From: a virus
Reading direction: 5' to 3' (one strand)
Virus record (IMG/VR): IMGVR_UViG_3300010411_000003
Coordinates: 1-41,444 of that record
Length of the DNA: 41,444 nt
The position numbers and the translations under genes are program-made. Shown here in pieces: positions 12,145 to 21,284 of the stretch (its first letter is position 1; each line of letters starts with the position of its first letter). Under the pieces are notes generated by a model that was given only the letters and a program-made list of their open reading frames with translations, did not search any database and was not told the origin of the DNA.

Positions 12145-14019
12145 ATGCCTAAAGCAGAAAGACTAAATTTTAAAGAGCTTCATGCTAATGATCCTGAGCA
12201 TGCAAAAGTGCTGGAGTGGCTACGGAATGCCGAGAATTCTACTCCTGAGACTACTTATAGAGAAGAGAGTATTGAAGATTATAAATTTTATGCTGGGGAT
12301 CAGGATGATGAAAATGTATTAGCTAAATTGAAGGAAGAAAAACGTCCTAATCCTGTCTTTAATGAAGTTAAGCCAAAGGTTGATATGCTCGTCGGCCTTG
12401 CTGCTCAGACAAAACATGATCCTAATGTACTTCCAGTTGGTATGGAAGACGAGCCGCTGGCAGAAATTGCACAGCATGCACTTAAACATTTTCATAGGAA
12501 GTTGAAAATTTCTGATAAAGAAATTGACTGCTTTGATCATACTGTTCAGTCAGGACGAAGTCTACTCCATTTCTATATAGATACTTCTAATCCATTCAAG
12601 CCACAGATTAAGTGCCAGAGGTTTGCTGGAAATAACTTCTATCTTGATCCTGAAGGAACTGAGATGGATGGAAGTGATCATAGATTCAGATTTATTGAGA
12701 AATACTTAACTGAAGAGGAGATAAAAGTCTTTTGGCCTGATGTTGATATTAACCAGATAGCAAATTTTGGTAAGCGATTTGGAACTGATTTCTCCTTTTT
12801 TAATGAGGCTAGTGAGAAGTACAGAATTGTTGAGTGCTGGTACAAGAAATATGTAAAGGTTAAGTATTTCATAAATCCAATGACCGGAAAAGATGAATAT
12901 CTTACCCCTGCTGAGTTTAATAAATTTGTTGTTGCTATTCAAGAGGGAATTAGGGATCCTGAAACTGATGAAGTAATTTTTCAGGATGAAAGTGGAGTTA
13001 CCGGGATTAACTCAGTTGTTCAAGAAATCTGGTACATGATTTTCACTGCAGATATAAAACTGGAGGGAGGGAAGTCACCTTTCAGATGGAAGGATTTTCC
13101 AAATGTAGTTTTTGCTGCTTATAAAGATACTGATAAAAACAACTGGTTTAGTGCTATCAAGGCTATGAAAGACCCGCAGGATGCACATAATACTATGTAT
13201 AGGCAGTTGATGCATTTAATTCAGACGCTTCCTAAAGGTCTGCTTAAACATGAAGTAGGCTCTATCCTGAATATAGAGGAGTATGAAGAGGGAAGCTCAC
13301 GGCCGAATTTCCACTTGGAAATTGCTAAAGGGCAATTTGACAAGGTTGGCTTTGAGAAGCAACCACCGATTTCTCCTGTATATCAATACTTAATATCAGC
13401 TTTCTCACAAAGCATCAAAAATGCTTCGGGAATACAAGATTCCATGATGGCTATAAGTGAGGGAACAAGAGAAGCTGGTGTAACACGGCGGATGAAGCTA
13501 GAGACAGGAATTGCTGTTCTATTTAGGCTATATGATAATTTTAGAAAGGCAAGGCTGAGAGTTAGTGAATTAATGCTTTCTTTGATTCAGCAGTACATAA
13601 CAGATACTACTGTCATCAGGATTGAAGGAGAGCAGGGAGCTCAGCTTGCTGAGATAAACTCCCAGATGAATCCTCAAGTTGAAGGATTTAATGATATAAC
13701 AGCTGCTGAATTTGATCTGGTTGTTGATGAGTCTGTTGAAAATGCTACAATTAGGCTGACTATTGCACAGATCTTAACTGAGTTCAGCCATAACAATCCT
13801 GGATCAATTCCGCCAGATATTATCCTTGAGTACTCTGATATGCCTTATACTGTAAAGCAGAGAGTCAAAGCATTTTATCAGCAAATGCAGGAGCAGGAAC
13901 AGGCTAATAAAGAACGTGAGTTTGAACTGAAGGAGAGAGAAATAGCTGCAAAGATAGGAGTTGCACAGATAGGAAGCGAAGCAAAGGAAGAAACTGAAAC
14001 AAAGAGGGAGGAAAAGTAA
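12145..14019 (+). CDS. portal protein (P22 gp1-like)
   Basis: Forms the dodecameric channel at the capsid vertex through which DNA is packaged and ejected. At 624 residues it fits the P22-type portal family. Supporting segments are an N-terminal EDYKFYAGDQ followed by RPNPVFNEVKPKVDMLVGL, the motif typical of these portals, a central SGRSLLHFYID, and a C-terminal long charged helix (QQMQEQEQANKEREFELKER) like the barrel or tail of P22 gp1. AAAGGAA lies before the ATG and the gene is 11 bases after the terminase. It ends adjacent to the scaffold start. Confidence 0.85.
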   Translation: MPKAERLNFKELHANDPEHAKVLEWLRNAENSTPETTYREESIEDYKFYAGDQDDENVLAKLKEEKRPNPVFNEVKPKVDMLVGLAAQTKHDPNVLPVGMEDEPLAEIAQHALKHFHRKLKISDKEIDCFDHTVQSGRSLLHFYIDTSNPFKPQIKCQRFAGNNFYLDPEGTEMDGSDHRFRFIEKYLTEEEIKVFWPDVDINQIANFGKRFGTDFSFFNEASEKYRIVECWYKKYVKVKYFINPMTGKDEYLTPAEFNKFVVAIQEGIRDPETDEVIFQDESGVTGINSVVQEIWYMIFTADIKLEGGKSPFRWKDFPNVVFAAYKDTDKNNWFSAIKAMKDPQDAHNTMYRQLMHLIQTLPKGLLKHEVGSILNIEEYEEGSSRPNFHLEIAKGQFDKVGFEKQPPISPVYQYLISAFSQSIKNASGIQDSMMAISEGTREAGVTRRMKLETGIAVLFRLYDNFRKARLRVSELMLSLIQQYITDTTVIRIEGEQGAQLAEINSQMNPQVEGFNDITAAEFDLVVDESVENATIRLTIAQILTEFSHNNPGSIPPDIILEYSDMPYTVKQRVKAFYQQMQEQEQANKEREFELKEREIAAKIGVAQIGSEAKEETETKREEK

Positions 14020-14949
14020 ATGGCTAATGCACCAGAGTTAGTTCCGCAAGAGGCTGATAAAGAAGTCGAAGTTGAAGTCGAAGTTGATGAATTAACAGCA
14101 GCGCTTGAGGGAACACAAGAGACTGATAAACCTAAGGCTGAGGAAAGCAAGGTTGAGACAACTAAAAAAGAAGGGGAAGAAGGGGAAGAAGGGAAAGAAG
14201 GTGAAGAAGGTGAAGTCAAAACTGAAGGTGAGGAAGGTAAGACAAAGACTGAGAAAGAACCTACTGAAGTAGATCCACTTGAAGAAATGAGGTTGGAGAA
14301 CAGAGAACTTCGCTCGATTCTGCGGCAGACAAAGAAGGATATGTCATTGCTTAAAGCTCAAGTTGGAAGGGCTGATCAGAAAGCAACCGCAGCGCTTGAT
14401 GAAGACGGAGAAGTGGTATATAAAGAAGAGTTCACTCCAGTCGAACAACTCACGTCAGCAATTCAGCAGATTGGTGATGAAAGGGGAGCTCAGTTAGATT
14501 TGTTAGCTGAGACAATGTCAGAAATGACTAAATATGCTGACATCTATGAAGTTTGCTCACCAGATAATTTTGCTGATATGTTTGATGCTATTGGTAGAGG
14601 AATTGCTCAGGAGCAAGGTATTTCACTTGAAGAAGCTGCTCTCAGAGCTGAATATACTGTATGGCAACAGAAGAACCCATACAAGTACATGTATAACATT
14701 ATCAAAGAGCATCATCCTAAGTATGCCAAAACAGAGACTACACCTGTTGCTAAACCTGCTGCTGAGGCTAAGGAAGTAAAGTCTGAAAAGAAACCTACTG
14801 AAGCACCTGCAAGTATTGCAGGAATGGGAGGAGGTGATACATCTAAAAGTGGCTGGACAGCTGCTAAAATAGATGCACTTCCAGAGGAAGAACTTGACAA
14901 GGTTCCTGCAGATGTTTATAATAAGTATTTGCAGGGAACTCTTAAATAA
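14020..14949 (+). CDS. scaffold-like capsid assembly protein
   Basis: A 309-residue, acidic, highly charged protein between portal and major capsid, the usual place for the scaffold that templates procapsid assembly. Residues about 15-95 are low-complexity Glu/Gly/Lys/Val (repeats such as GEEGEEGKEG), then a coiled-coil segment (LEEMRLENRELRSILRQTKK), then a helical region, a Pro/Ala/Lys linker and a helical C-terminus, KIDALPEEELDKVPADVY. The ATG directly follows the portal TAA. The assignment rests on position and composition, as scaffolds diverge quickly. Confidence 0.75.
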   Translation: MANAPELVPQEADKEVEVEVEVDELTAALEGTQETDKPKAEESKVETTKKEGEEGEEGKEGEEGEVKTEGEEGKTKTEKEPTEVDPLEEMRLENRELRSILRQTKKDMSLLKAQVGRADQKATAALDEDGEVVYKEEFTPVEQLTSAIQQIGDERGAQLDLLAETMSEMTKYADIYEVCSPDNFADMFDAIGRGIAQEQGISLEEAALRAEYTVWQQKNPYKYMYNIIKEHHPKYAKTETTPVAKPAAEAKEVKSEKKPTEAPASIAGMGGGDTSKSGWTAAKIDALPEEELDKVPADVYNKYLQGTLK

Positions 14950-14961
14950 CAGGAGGCTTAA

Positions 14962-16014
14962 ATGACCGCACCTAAAACTGTATTTTTAACAAATGATAAT
15001 CTAACTCGGAAGCGGTGGGCCAAGGATCTTTTTAAGATAATTCTCCCGCAGGTTGAATTTAACGACCTTGTTGGAAAAGGATCTGATGCTATAGTTCAAA
15101 GCAGAACTGAGTTAGGTAAAGGAGAAGGTGATACAATCACTTTTGGTATCCGCCTTCCATTGACTGGAGAAGGTATCATTGGTAACAACACTGTTGAAGG
15201 AAATGAAGAAGAACTGCGCTTCAAGGATTTCAGCATGACAATTGAAGAGCTCAACCATGCCGTTGATACTGGTGGTAAGATGGAAGAGCAAAGGATTCCC
15301 TGGGATCTGATGGCTGAAGGTCGTGATGCACTTGGTGATTGGTGGGCAGATAAATTGAGTGATCTTGTAATAGCTACACTATGTGGTGACAGCACGTTTA
15401 AGATTGCTGGTGAAGACTTTGCTCAAGCGATTACTGAGCCAGACACGGGACACCACCTGAAAGTTAATGATGTTGCTGAAGCAAGTATGACTGGTGCTGA
15501 TGTGCTCGACCTAAGTTTTCTTGACAGAATGAAGCAAAGAGCTGAGATGCCTGCAACGGGCTGTTATAAATTGCGTCCGCTTAAGAAAGGAGGCAAGAAT
15601 TATTTCAGAGTTTACCTTCACACTTACGTCTTTGACGCTTTGAGGCGAAATACTAACGTCGGTCAGTGGGGTGACCTGCAGAGAGCAGCTGGAAAACTTC
15701 AAGTTCCTAATGTAGAGATTGAGTACAACGGAATGATGATCTCTAAATCAGAAAGAATTCGTATGGTTCAGGGAACTGCTTCCACTGGTGGAGTTTATAG
15801 AAATATTCTGCTTGGTTGCCAAGCTGCTTGTTGGGCGTGGGGCGGAGCTGGTGAGACCAAGTCCAGCGTAATGGCCTTTGTTCCTTATGAGCGTGACGCA
15901 AAACGCTTTGTCATGATCAGAGGTGGTGGTATCTTTGGTGTGAAGAAAACTTATTTTGACAGCAAAGACTATGGAGTTATAACAGGATCTGCTTGGGGCG
16001 CTCCTCTAAGCTAA
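14962..16014 (+). CDS. major capsid protein (N4 gp56 / DUF4043 type)
   Basis: Builds the icosahedral shell with an HK97-like fold. The 350-residue sequence shows the signature of the N4 gp56 family: GDTITFGIRLPLTGEGIIG, VEGNEEELRFKDF, then IEELNHAVDTGGKMEEQRIP and ALGDWWADKLSDL. The last third contains FVPYERDAKRFVMIRGGG and KKTYFDSKDYGVI, the conserved C-terminal part. CAGGAGGC is at good spacing. It is expected to be one of the most abundant proteins. The neighbours before and after (scaffold, small accessory proteins) agree. Confidence 0.88.
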   Translation: MTAPKTVFLTNDNLTRKRWAKDLFKIILPQVEFNDLVGKGSDAIVQSRTELGKGEGDTITFGIRLPLTGEGIIGNNTVEGNEEELRFKDFSMTIEELNHAVDTGGKMEEQRIPWDLMAEGRDALGDWWADKLSDLVIATLCGDSTFKIAGEDFAQAITEPDTGHHLKVNDVAEASMTGADVLDLSFLDRMKQRAEMPATGCYKLRPLKKGGKNYFRVYLHTYVFDALRRNTNVGQWGDLQRAAGKLQVPNVEIEYNGMMISKSERIRMVQGTASTGGVYRNILLGCQAACWAWGGAGETKSSVMAFVPYERDAKRFVMIRGGGIFGVKKTYFDSKDYGVITGSAWGAPLS

Positions 16015-16030
16015 ACCAAGGAGGTATTAA

Positions 16031-16429
16031 ATGACAACTGATATTATAAGTGTCAAAGCCGCAGATAATTATAGAATCGGCAAGAGCAGAACAATCCTAA
16101 CTCCAAGTGCAGACACCTATTGGCTTTATAGGTTTCCAAGGTACACCTTTGTAACTGATGTCTGGCTGCTTGTCCCAACTGCTGGATCAAGCGATACTGT
16201 TTCAATCGGCTGGGCAGGGAATGGAGAAACTGCACAGGCTGCAGGTTTTCTGTCTGTTGATATTGCTGCTGTAATGGAAACTGGTATGAAACGAGCTCGG
16301 CATGATACACTGGTAGCTTTTGAAGGTAAATACTTTGATGATGCAAGCGGATTGCTCACAATGACAGTTGGGACAACACAGACAACTGGAGAGTTCCATG
16401 TCTTTGTCCAGTATTCTATAATTCACTAA
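16031..16429 (+). CDS. putative capsid accessory protein (132 aa)
   Basis: A 132-residue beta-rich protein starting MTTDIISVKAADNYRIGKS, with strands such as FVTDVWLLVPTAGSSDTVSIG and a final EFHVFVQYSIIH. CAAGGAGGT precedes the ATG. It lies directly after the major capsid gene, where decoration or head-stabilising proteins usually map, and its overall plan (long beta protein, T/A/G rich) resembles that of the next gene. I cannot assign a family. Confidence 0.65.
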   Translation: MTTDIISVKAADNYRIGKSRTILTPSADTYWLYRFPRYTFVTDVWLLVPTAGSSDTVSIGWAGNGETAQAAGFLSVDIAAVMETGMKRARHDTLVAFEGKYFDDASGLLTMTVGTTQTTGEFHVFVQYSIIH

Positions 16430-16460
16430 TAACCCTTAAACTTTTAAGGAGATCTAACAA

Positions 16461-16997
16461 ATGACTACTGCAACAATTCTTGATCTTAGAAGAACAGATC
16501 TGAGAAGGAATACTTTGTCTAATCCTTACTGGATTACATCAGGGCAAATTACTAAGGACTGTGATGACCTTGGTGCTTTGCTCTTTTCTTTTCCAATTAC
16601 CAAATCAGTTTCTCCTGGATATAATCCATTTTACATCTTGGGAGTTGTATTCCAGGTTGAAACACTATTTGCAGGAGGTACTATTTCTCTAACTATTGCT
16701 CTTGGTACTCTTGCAACTGATGCCGTAACTACTGCTGGAGATGTAACTGAAGTAGATGCAGATGAATTTATGCTATCAGATGATATTACCAGTGGAACTG
16801 TAGGTTACTATGCAGCTGGTGGAACCGGTACAGATAGTGACTGGGTAACTGCTGCGGCCTTATCTGATGGTGCATCACCCTTCTTTATCACTCCTGCAGA
16901 TACAACTGTACCTGCAATTTATGCACTGTTAACTTCAGATGATACAATTACAGCAGGTGCTGGAAGGCTTCACCTGCTTATTGCTGAAGTACCGTAA
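16461..16997 (+). CDS. putative capsid accessory protein (178 aa)
   Basis: A 178-residue beta-rich protein starting MTTATILDLRRTDLRRNTL. The middle is rich in Thr, Ala and Gly (GGTISLTIALGTLATDAVTT) and the end, AGAGRLHLLIAEVP, forms a strand pair similar in style to that of the preceding gene, so the two may share a fold. AAGGAG precedes the ATG. It is the last gene of the head module; the dispersed palindrome at 17003-17028 follows at once. Confidence 0.65.
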   Translation: MTTATILDLRRTDLRRNTLSNPYWITSGQITKDCDDLGALLFSFPITKSVSPGYNPFYILGVVFQVETLFAGGTISLTIALGTLATDAVTTAGDVTEVDADEFMLSDDITSGTVGYYAAGGTGTDSDWVTAAALSDGASPFFITPADTTVPAIYALLTSDDTITAGAGRLHLLIAEVP

Positions 16998-17002
16998 CAT
17001 TT

Positions 17003-17028
17003 AAGTTTGATTAATTTTTGTTCAAACT
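17003..17028. repeat. dispersed palindrome, copy 5
   Basis: AAGTTTGA and TCAAACT around an AT-rich centre, between the head module and the neck/tail module, 12 bases before the next ATG. Confidence 0.88.
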
Positions 17029-17040
17029 GGGGATTTTGGT

Positions 17041-17703
17041 ATGAACTTAGGAGATATGATAACTGAAGTTGACAATATTGTAGATGAAGAAGGGTTTACT
17101 TCAGATATAATTAAGGACTATATAAATCAGGCTGTGCAATACACTGCAGCTCAGGTTGATTTGCCAGACTTGAAGAAGTTAATAACTGCTCAGACAGTTG
17201 TTGGACAGCCTTATTGCTCACTTGCTGGAGTTACTGGAGGTTTCTCTGGCAGGCTCGTACGTGCAAGTGATTCAGGAATTGCTATATATTCCAATCTTCA
17301 GCTGATGATGGACGAGTATGTCAGTGATGATTATCTTGATCTGACTCAGGTTGGAGATGTAGAGGCAATTACTCTTGAGGGGAGAACACTTTGGTATCAG
17401 TATGTCCCTGATGAGATAACTGATATAATTCTTCTGGTTTACCAAAACCCCAGTTCTTTAACTGCAAACGCAGATATTCCAAGTGACTTTCCTGATCATG
17501 TTCATAGGAGCTTGTTTGTACATGGAGCTGCATGGATGATGTATAATGTGATGGAAGATGGGCTTGAAGGGAGTAAGCCTAATACCGCAGCTCAATTCTC
17601 TTTGTCTTTTGATGAGAGTAATAGGCATTCAGGTATTACTAAACTGAGGGAATGGATAGGAAAGAATAGAAAGCACTGGAAGAGTAGTGTTTGGAGTTGG
17701 TAA
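17041..17703 (+). CDS. head-tail adaptor/connector protein (220 aa)
   Basis: Probably binds below the portal to join head and tail. The 220-residue protein begins MNLGDMITEVDNIVDEEGFT, followed by IIKDYINQAVQYTAAQVDLP, the N-terminal helical signature of phage adaptor proteins, then strands, and the late helical segment FPDHVHRSLFVHGAAWMMY seen in these connectors. The ribosome site is weak (GGGGATTTT). The stop overlaps the next start as TAATG. Confidence 0.72.
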   Translation: MNLGDMITEVDNIVDEEGFTSDIIKDYINQAVQYTAAQVDLPDLKKLITAQTVVGQPYCSLAGVTGGFSGRLVRASDSGIAIYSNLQLMMDEYVSDDYLDLTQVGDVEAITLEGRTLWYQYVPDEITDIILLVYQNPSSLTANADIPSDFPDHVHRSLFVHGAAWMMYNVMEDGLEGSKPNTAAQFSLSFDESNRHSGITKLREWIGKNRKHWKSSVWSW

Positions 17704-18641
17704 TGATTAAAGTCTTTAAATTATTAAGTAAGACTACAGGCCTTAATACAAAAGTTGATCCAGTTGAGATTGGATATGATCTAGAGACTGGTATTCAGGA
17801 TTTAGCTGTTGCTTACAATGTTGATATAAGTGATGGAGGAAGACTGAGTCGTAGGAAGGGGTTTACTCCAAGAGTGAGTGCTGACTGTCACAGTGTATTT
17901 TGTGATGGAGGTGCTTGTTTATATGTAACTGGTGATGCTTTGACTTTGTTAAGGACTGATTATTCAACAAAGGCGCTGAGGAATGTCCAGCCTGGAGCAA
18001 GGATGAGATATGCTCAGGTTGATGATGAAACTTATTATTGTAATGGCTGGCAAACTGGAAGGGTTGCTGGTGAAGTAAGTATGTCCTGGGTAATGGCAGA
18101 TACAAGGTATGGGCCTGATACCAAAAGGGTATACTCTGATCCTCCTGTGGGAACAGATGTAGCTTTCCATGCTGGGAGAATGTGGGTTGCTGAGGGAGAC
18201 ACCGTCTGGTACAGTGAACCTTTTGGGTTTAATTACTTTGATCTTGGCGGCTGTTACTTTAAATTTAATTCGCAGGTCAGAACTATCAGACCTGTTAAAG
18301 AAGGTATCTTCTTCAGTGATGAAGTTGCTACTTATTTTTTCAAGGGAATTGGTGATCCTAAAGAGTATTATAAAATTAAGGTTGCTGATTACCCTATTGT
18401 TAAGTATTCTGATGTTAGGTTCTTTGGAAAAATGGTATTTTATCAAGGGGGAGGAGAGGGTATTGATTGCTCCTTTGGTGACATGTCAGCTATGTGGATG
18501 TCTGAAAGGGGAGTTTGCTATGGTGGATATGATGGTACTTTTAAGAACTTAACTATGAATAAGATAGAAAAGTTACCAGCAGCTTTGACCGGATCTGGGC
18601 TTTTTTATAGAGGAAATTATATTGGTTTACTTGATCCTTAA
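17703..18641 (+). CDS. beta-propeller-like neck/tail protein (312 aa)
   Basis: A 312-residue beta-rich protein starting MIKVFKLLSKTTGLNTKVDP. It carries repeated short strands ending in aromatic-Gly turns (GRLSRRKGFTP, GRMWVAEGDTVWYSEPF, GFNYFDLGG), the style of propeller tail proteins in podoviruses such as the T7 gp12/P22 gp10 position. I start at the ATG at 17703 because it overlaps the previous stop; a TTG at 17691 lacks a ribosome site. It probably forms part of the tail tube or hub (inference from order and fold type). Confidence 0.65.
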   Translation: MIKVFKLLSKTTGLNTKVDPVEIGYDLETGIQDLAVAYNVDISDGGRLSRRKGFTPRVSADCHSVFCDGGACLYVTGDALTLLRTDYSTKALRNVQPGARMRYAQVDDETYYCNGWQTGRVAGEVSMSWVMADTRYGPDTKRVYSDPPVGTDVAFHAGRMWVAEGDTVWYSEPFGFNYFDLGGCYFKFNSQVRTIRPVKEGIFFSDEVATYFFKGIGDPKEYYKIKVADYPIVKYSDVRFFGKMVFYQGGGEGIDCSFGDMSAMWMSERGVCYGGYDGTFKNLTMNKIEKLPAALTGSGLFYRGNYIGLLDP

Positions 18642-18653
18642 AGGAGAAGGAAA

Positions 18654-19409
18654 ATGACTATTCGATTAAGTACAAAGTTAAGAAATGATATGATGGGGAA
18701 GGAAGCGTTAATTAGCGCTATTACTTCTGGTAATGATAATACAATAGAGTTGAATATCACTGGTGGAGATGATACAATTACTAGGGATGCTGGTAGCTGG
18801 ATTACAGATGGATTTGTAGCTGGTGATATTTTGAAAGCTTATGGCTGTACTACTGGCGCCAATGATACAGCTATTACAGGGCTGAGACCAAAAACTATTG
18901 CTGCATTAACTATTACTCTTGATGGAGCTGTTTTAGATACTGACGAAGCACTTCCAGTTACTGGCGTTATTTGTGCTGCTAATGGTGGATCAATGAAAGA
19001 TGTTATGAGAAATGGCATTCTTAGGATCTACTCTGGAAGTCAGCCTGCTAATGCTGATACAGCTTACAGTGGAACAATGCTCTGTGAGTTTACTGTTAGC
19101 TCAGGTGCATGGGTTGCTGGAGCTGAAGGTAATGGCCTTGAGTTTGGTGATGAAACTGATGGTTATCTTGAGAAATGTGATGGTGAAGTTTGGTCAGGTG
19201 TTGCAGCTGCATCAGGTACTGCTGGATGGTTCAGATTCTATGCTAATGCGACTGATGCTGGCGGAGCAAGTACAATCCTTCCTAGAATTGATGGAAGTGT
19301 TGGAACAAGTGGAGCTGATTTAAATATGGCAAGCACGAGTATTACACTTGGAAATACTTATACCATTGACAGCTTTAAGTTGACCTTTCCTTATCAGTAT
19401 GGTGCGTAA
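18654..19409 (+). CDS. conserved podovirus structural protein (251 aa)
   Basis: A 251-residue beta-rich protein. Its second half has the sequence style of a virion protein I recognise from many environmental podoviruses: VMRNGILRIYSGSQPANAD, GTAGWFRFYANATDAGG, then LPRIDGSVGTSGADLNM and TIDSFKLTFP. The N-terminal half is a separate domain with GGDDTITRDAGSWITDGF and GDILKAYGC, resembling the beta-sandwich repeats of tail proteins. AAGGAGAAGG precedes the ATG. The exact location in the virion is unknown. Confidence 0.68.
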   Translation: MTIRLSTKLRNDMMGKEALISAITSGNDNTIELNITGGDDTITRDAGSWITDGFVAGDILKAYGCTTGANDTAITGLRPKTIAALTITLDGAVLDTDEALPVTGVICAANGGSMKDVMRNGILRIYSGSQPANADTAYSGTMLCEFTVSSGAWVAGAEGNGLEFGDETDGYLEKCDGEVWSGVAAASGTAGWFRFYANATDAGGASTILPRIDGSVGTSGADLNMASTSITLGNTYTIDSFKLTFPYQYGA

Positions 19410-19419
19410 GGAGTAAGTT

Positions 19420-20808
19420 ATGTCTTTTGACATATTTGGGCCTTATGATAGTAGTATCTTTAATGATTATAAGTATGGATCAGGTTATACTTATAGAGTG
19501 TGGATACCTCCAAGCTTATTGCTTAGTACTACAGGTCAATTTACTATATCTATAGGTTATTATAGTGCTAATAGCTTGTATCTTGACGCAGTTGGTGTGT
19601 GCAGTTCAGCAGGTTCAGAAGCTACTTATGAGTTCAAAGATGATGTTGCTGAACAAGTCTATTTCAGTGGAAGTACTTCTGTAACTGTTAGTGGCAGCAC
19701 AGGTGTTATAACATCTGATCCAATTGATTACATTCTTGATATAACTAATGGATTGATTATAAGTTTTGAGATTGGAGCATCTTCTTATTTTCCTACTATT
19801 AATAGCGTAGAGTTTGCAGACTGTGTTATTTATAGAGACACTGGAAACTTTGGATTAGGTGGGGCCTTTAATCCAGATACTTATTGGCTTGGTACTCTTG
19901 GTGGAATAATTGCTGGTGTTGGATATACTAGCATAACAATACTTGCTAAAGATCTTCCTCCAGTGCACGGATCATGGAAGAATCTTATTTTAGAAAGTGC
20001 AGATGCTGGTAATTACTGTAATGGTATTCTTGGGGAGATTGAATGTGAAGCTGCTGGAGGACAATCAACATCAGTTATTGGAGTTCTTCCAGCTATAGAA
20101 TGTGAAGCAACAGGAATGGAACTTGTCCATTGTAGTCTTGATGCTTCTCTTCCAGCTGTTATTGGCGAAGCATCTATTTCTCCAGGTTTAAGTCTTGATG
20201 CAAAGCTACCAGCTATTAGTTGTGAAGCATATGGTGGAAGTATTGCTGAAGGAGAACTACCAGCTATAGAGTGTGAAGGTGTTATTGGCTCAGTAACAGT
20301 TGGAAGGCTTGATAGGATGCTTCCCGGGATAAGATGTGAAGCATATTGTGGATCAAGACTTGATAGAAAGATTCCTACTGTTAGCTGTGAAGCAACAGCA
20401 AGTGGGCCTACTTTATGCTGGCTTGATAAAGAGCTCCCAGGAGTTACTTGTATTGCAACTGGAAGTGGTGGCCCTGGAGCAACACTTAATAAAGATATTC
20501 CTGTTTTAAAGTGTGAAGGAGTTATTTCATGTGATACAGTTATAACTCTTGATAAGCATCTTCCAGGGATTAGATGTATTGCATCTGGAAGGAGAGCTGG
20601 TAGTAAACTTGATGCAAGGGTTCCAGCAATTATTGGAGATGAAGATAACTTCCTGAGTGAATCACTTGTTCATGCTACACTTGATGCAATGCTTCCAGCT
20701 ATAATAATGGCTGGTGAGGGATATGGAGGTGATGGTAATGGAGGCGGAAGTATTTCTTATAGATCAAGGTTTACTGACTATATACTTAGATATGACAGGT
20801 GGGCCTAA
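19420..20808 (+). CDS. structural protein with Cys-containing LPxIxCE repeats (462 aa)
   Basis: Residues 1-200 form a beta-rich domain with a jelly-roll-like look (YRVWIPPSLLLSTTGQ, ISIGYYSANSLYLDAVG). From about residue 201 to 440 there are roughly 12 imperfect repeats of 17-24 residues, consensus LDxxLPxIxCEAxG, for example LDAKLPAISCEAYGG and LDRMLPGIRCEAYCGS. Similar LDxxLPAL repeats without the cysteine occur in other phage tail proteins. The C-terminus is Gly-rich, then RSRFTDYILRYDRWA. AAGGAGTAAG precedes the ATG. The repeats probably build an extended shaft or stacked beta units; the regularly placed Cys is unusual for a cytoplasm-assembled particle. Confidence 0.68.
   Translation: MSFDIFGPYDSSIFNDYKYGSGYTYRVWIPPSLLLSTTGQFTISIGYYSANSLYLDAVGVCSSAGSEATYEFKDDVAEQVYFSGSTSVTVSGSTGVITSDPIDYILDITNGLIISFEIGASSYFPTINSVEFADCVIYRDTGNFGLGGAFNPDTYWLGTLGGIIAGVGYTSITILAKDLPPVHGSWKNLILESADAGNYCNGILGEIECEAAGGQSTSVIGVLPAIECEATGMELVHCSLDASLPAVIGEASISPGLSLDAKLPAISCEAYGGSIAEGELPAIECEGVIGSVTVGRLDRMLPGIRCEAYCGSRLDRKIPTVSCEATASGPTLCWLDKELPGVTCIATGSGGPGATLNKDIPVLKCEGVISCDTVITLDKHLPGIRCIASGRRAGSKLDARVPAIIGDEDNFLSESLVHATLDAMLPAIIMAGEGYGGDGNGGGSISYRSRFTDYILRYDRWA
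20023..20745 (+). repeat. degenerate coding repeats, about 12 units of 51-72 bases
   Basis: The DNA encoding the LPxIxCE units shows recurring blocks such as CTTCCAGCTAT and GAATGTGAAG or TGTGAAGCA, spaced by about 60 bases. The unit length varies, so slippage alone does not explain it; the copies have diverged. Confidence 0.75.
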
Positions 20809-21284
20809 TGGCTGATGACAGATTTGGAGCTAGATTAAATTTAAAGAGAATTGCTTTAAGCCAATATGGTGGCTTCAATTTTAATAGTATGGCTGTAATG
20901 AATGGAGTTCCTATTGGAGCTAACAGAGATGGAATCTTTTCATTATTTGATGCTGAGACTGATAATGGAGCATACATCTATTCAGTTATTGAAACAGTAC
21001 TCAGCAACTTTGGAATTATATCTAAGAAGAAACCACGGCGGCTTTATGTAAGCCTTGAAGCATCAGGATCTCTTTTAATTAAGACAAAGTGTGATGATGG
21101 AGACTATAAAAATTATAGCTTTACTCCAAAAGTACTTGGACAAAAGGAGCACAGAACTCCGCTTTCAGTTACAAGCTTTCAAAAGGGTGACTACTGGATG
21201 ATTAGGATTGAGAATGTAGACGGAGCTGACTTTAGTATTGATGATCTGAGTGGACTATTTATAGTCTCTGGTATGGAGAGATAA
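20808..21284 (+). CDS. tail-associated beta protein (158 aa)
   Basis: A 158-residue protein starting MADDRFGARLNLKRIALSQ. The central and C-terminal part (KKPRRLYVSLEASGSLLIKT, then DYWMIRIENVDGADFSIDDL) matches the pattern of a conserved small structural protein seen in podovirus tail modules, where RYVYVGLEASGxL precedes YWxFxVxNxDGADFxID. The ATG overlaps the preceding TAA (TAATG); an upstream GTG at 20799 is less likely. It probably sits in the tail hub or collar. Confidence 0.65.
   Translation: MADDRFGARLNLKRIALSQYGGFNFNSMAVMNGVPIGANRDGIFSLFDAETDNGAYIYSVIETVLSNFGIISKKKPRRLYVSLEASGSLLIKTKCDDGDYKNYSFTPKVLGQKEHRTPLSVTSFQKGDYWMIRIENVDGADFSIDDLSGLFIVSGMER

Noticed and set aside
13878-14219. 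Ser-rich reading frame on the minus strand
   Set aside because: It is the antisense of the acidic low-complexity start of the scaffold gene; codon composition alone explains it.
16053-16426. Three overlapping minus-strand frames
   Set aside because: They lie inside the capsid accessory gene, are mutually overlapping and have no ribosome site.
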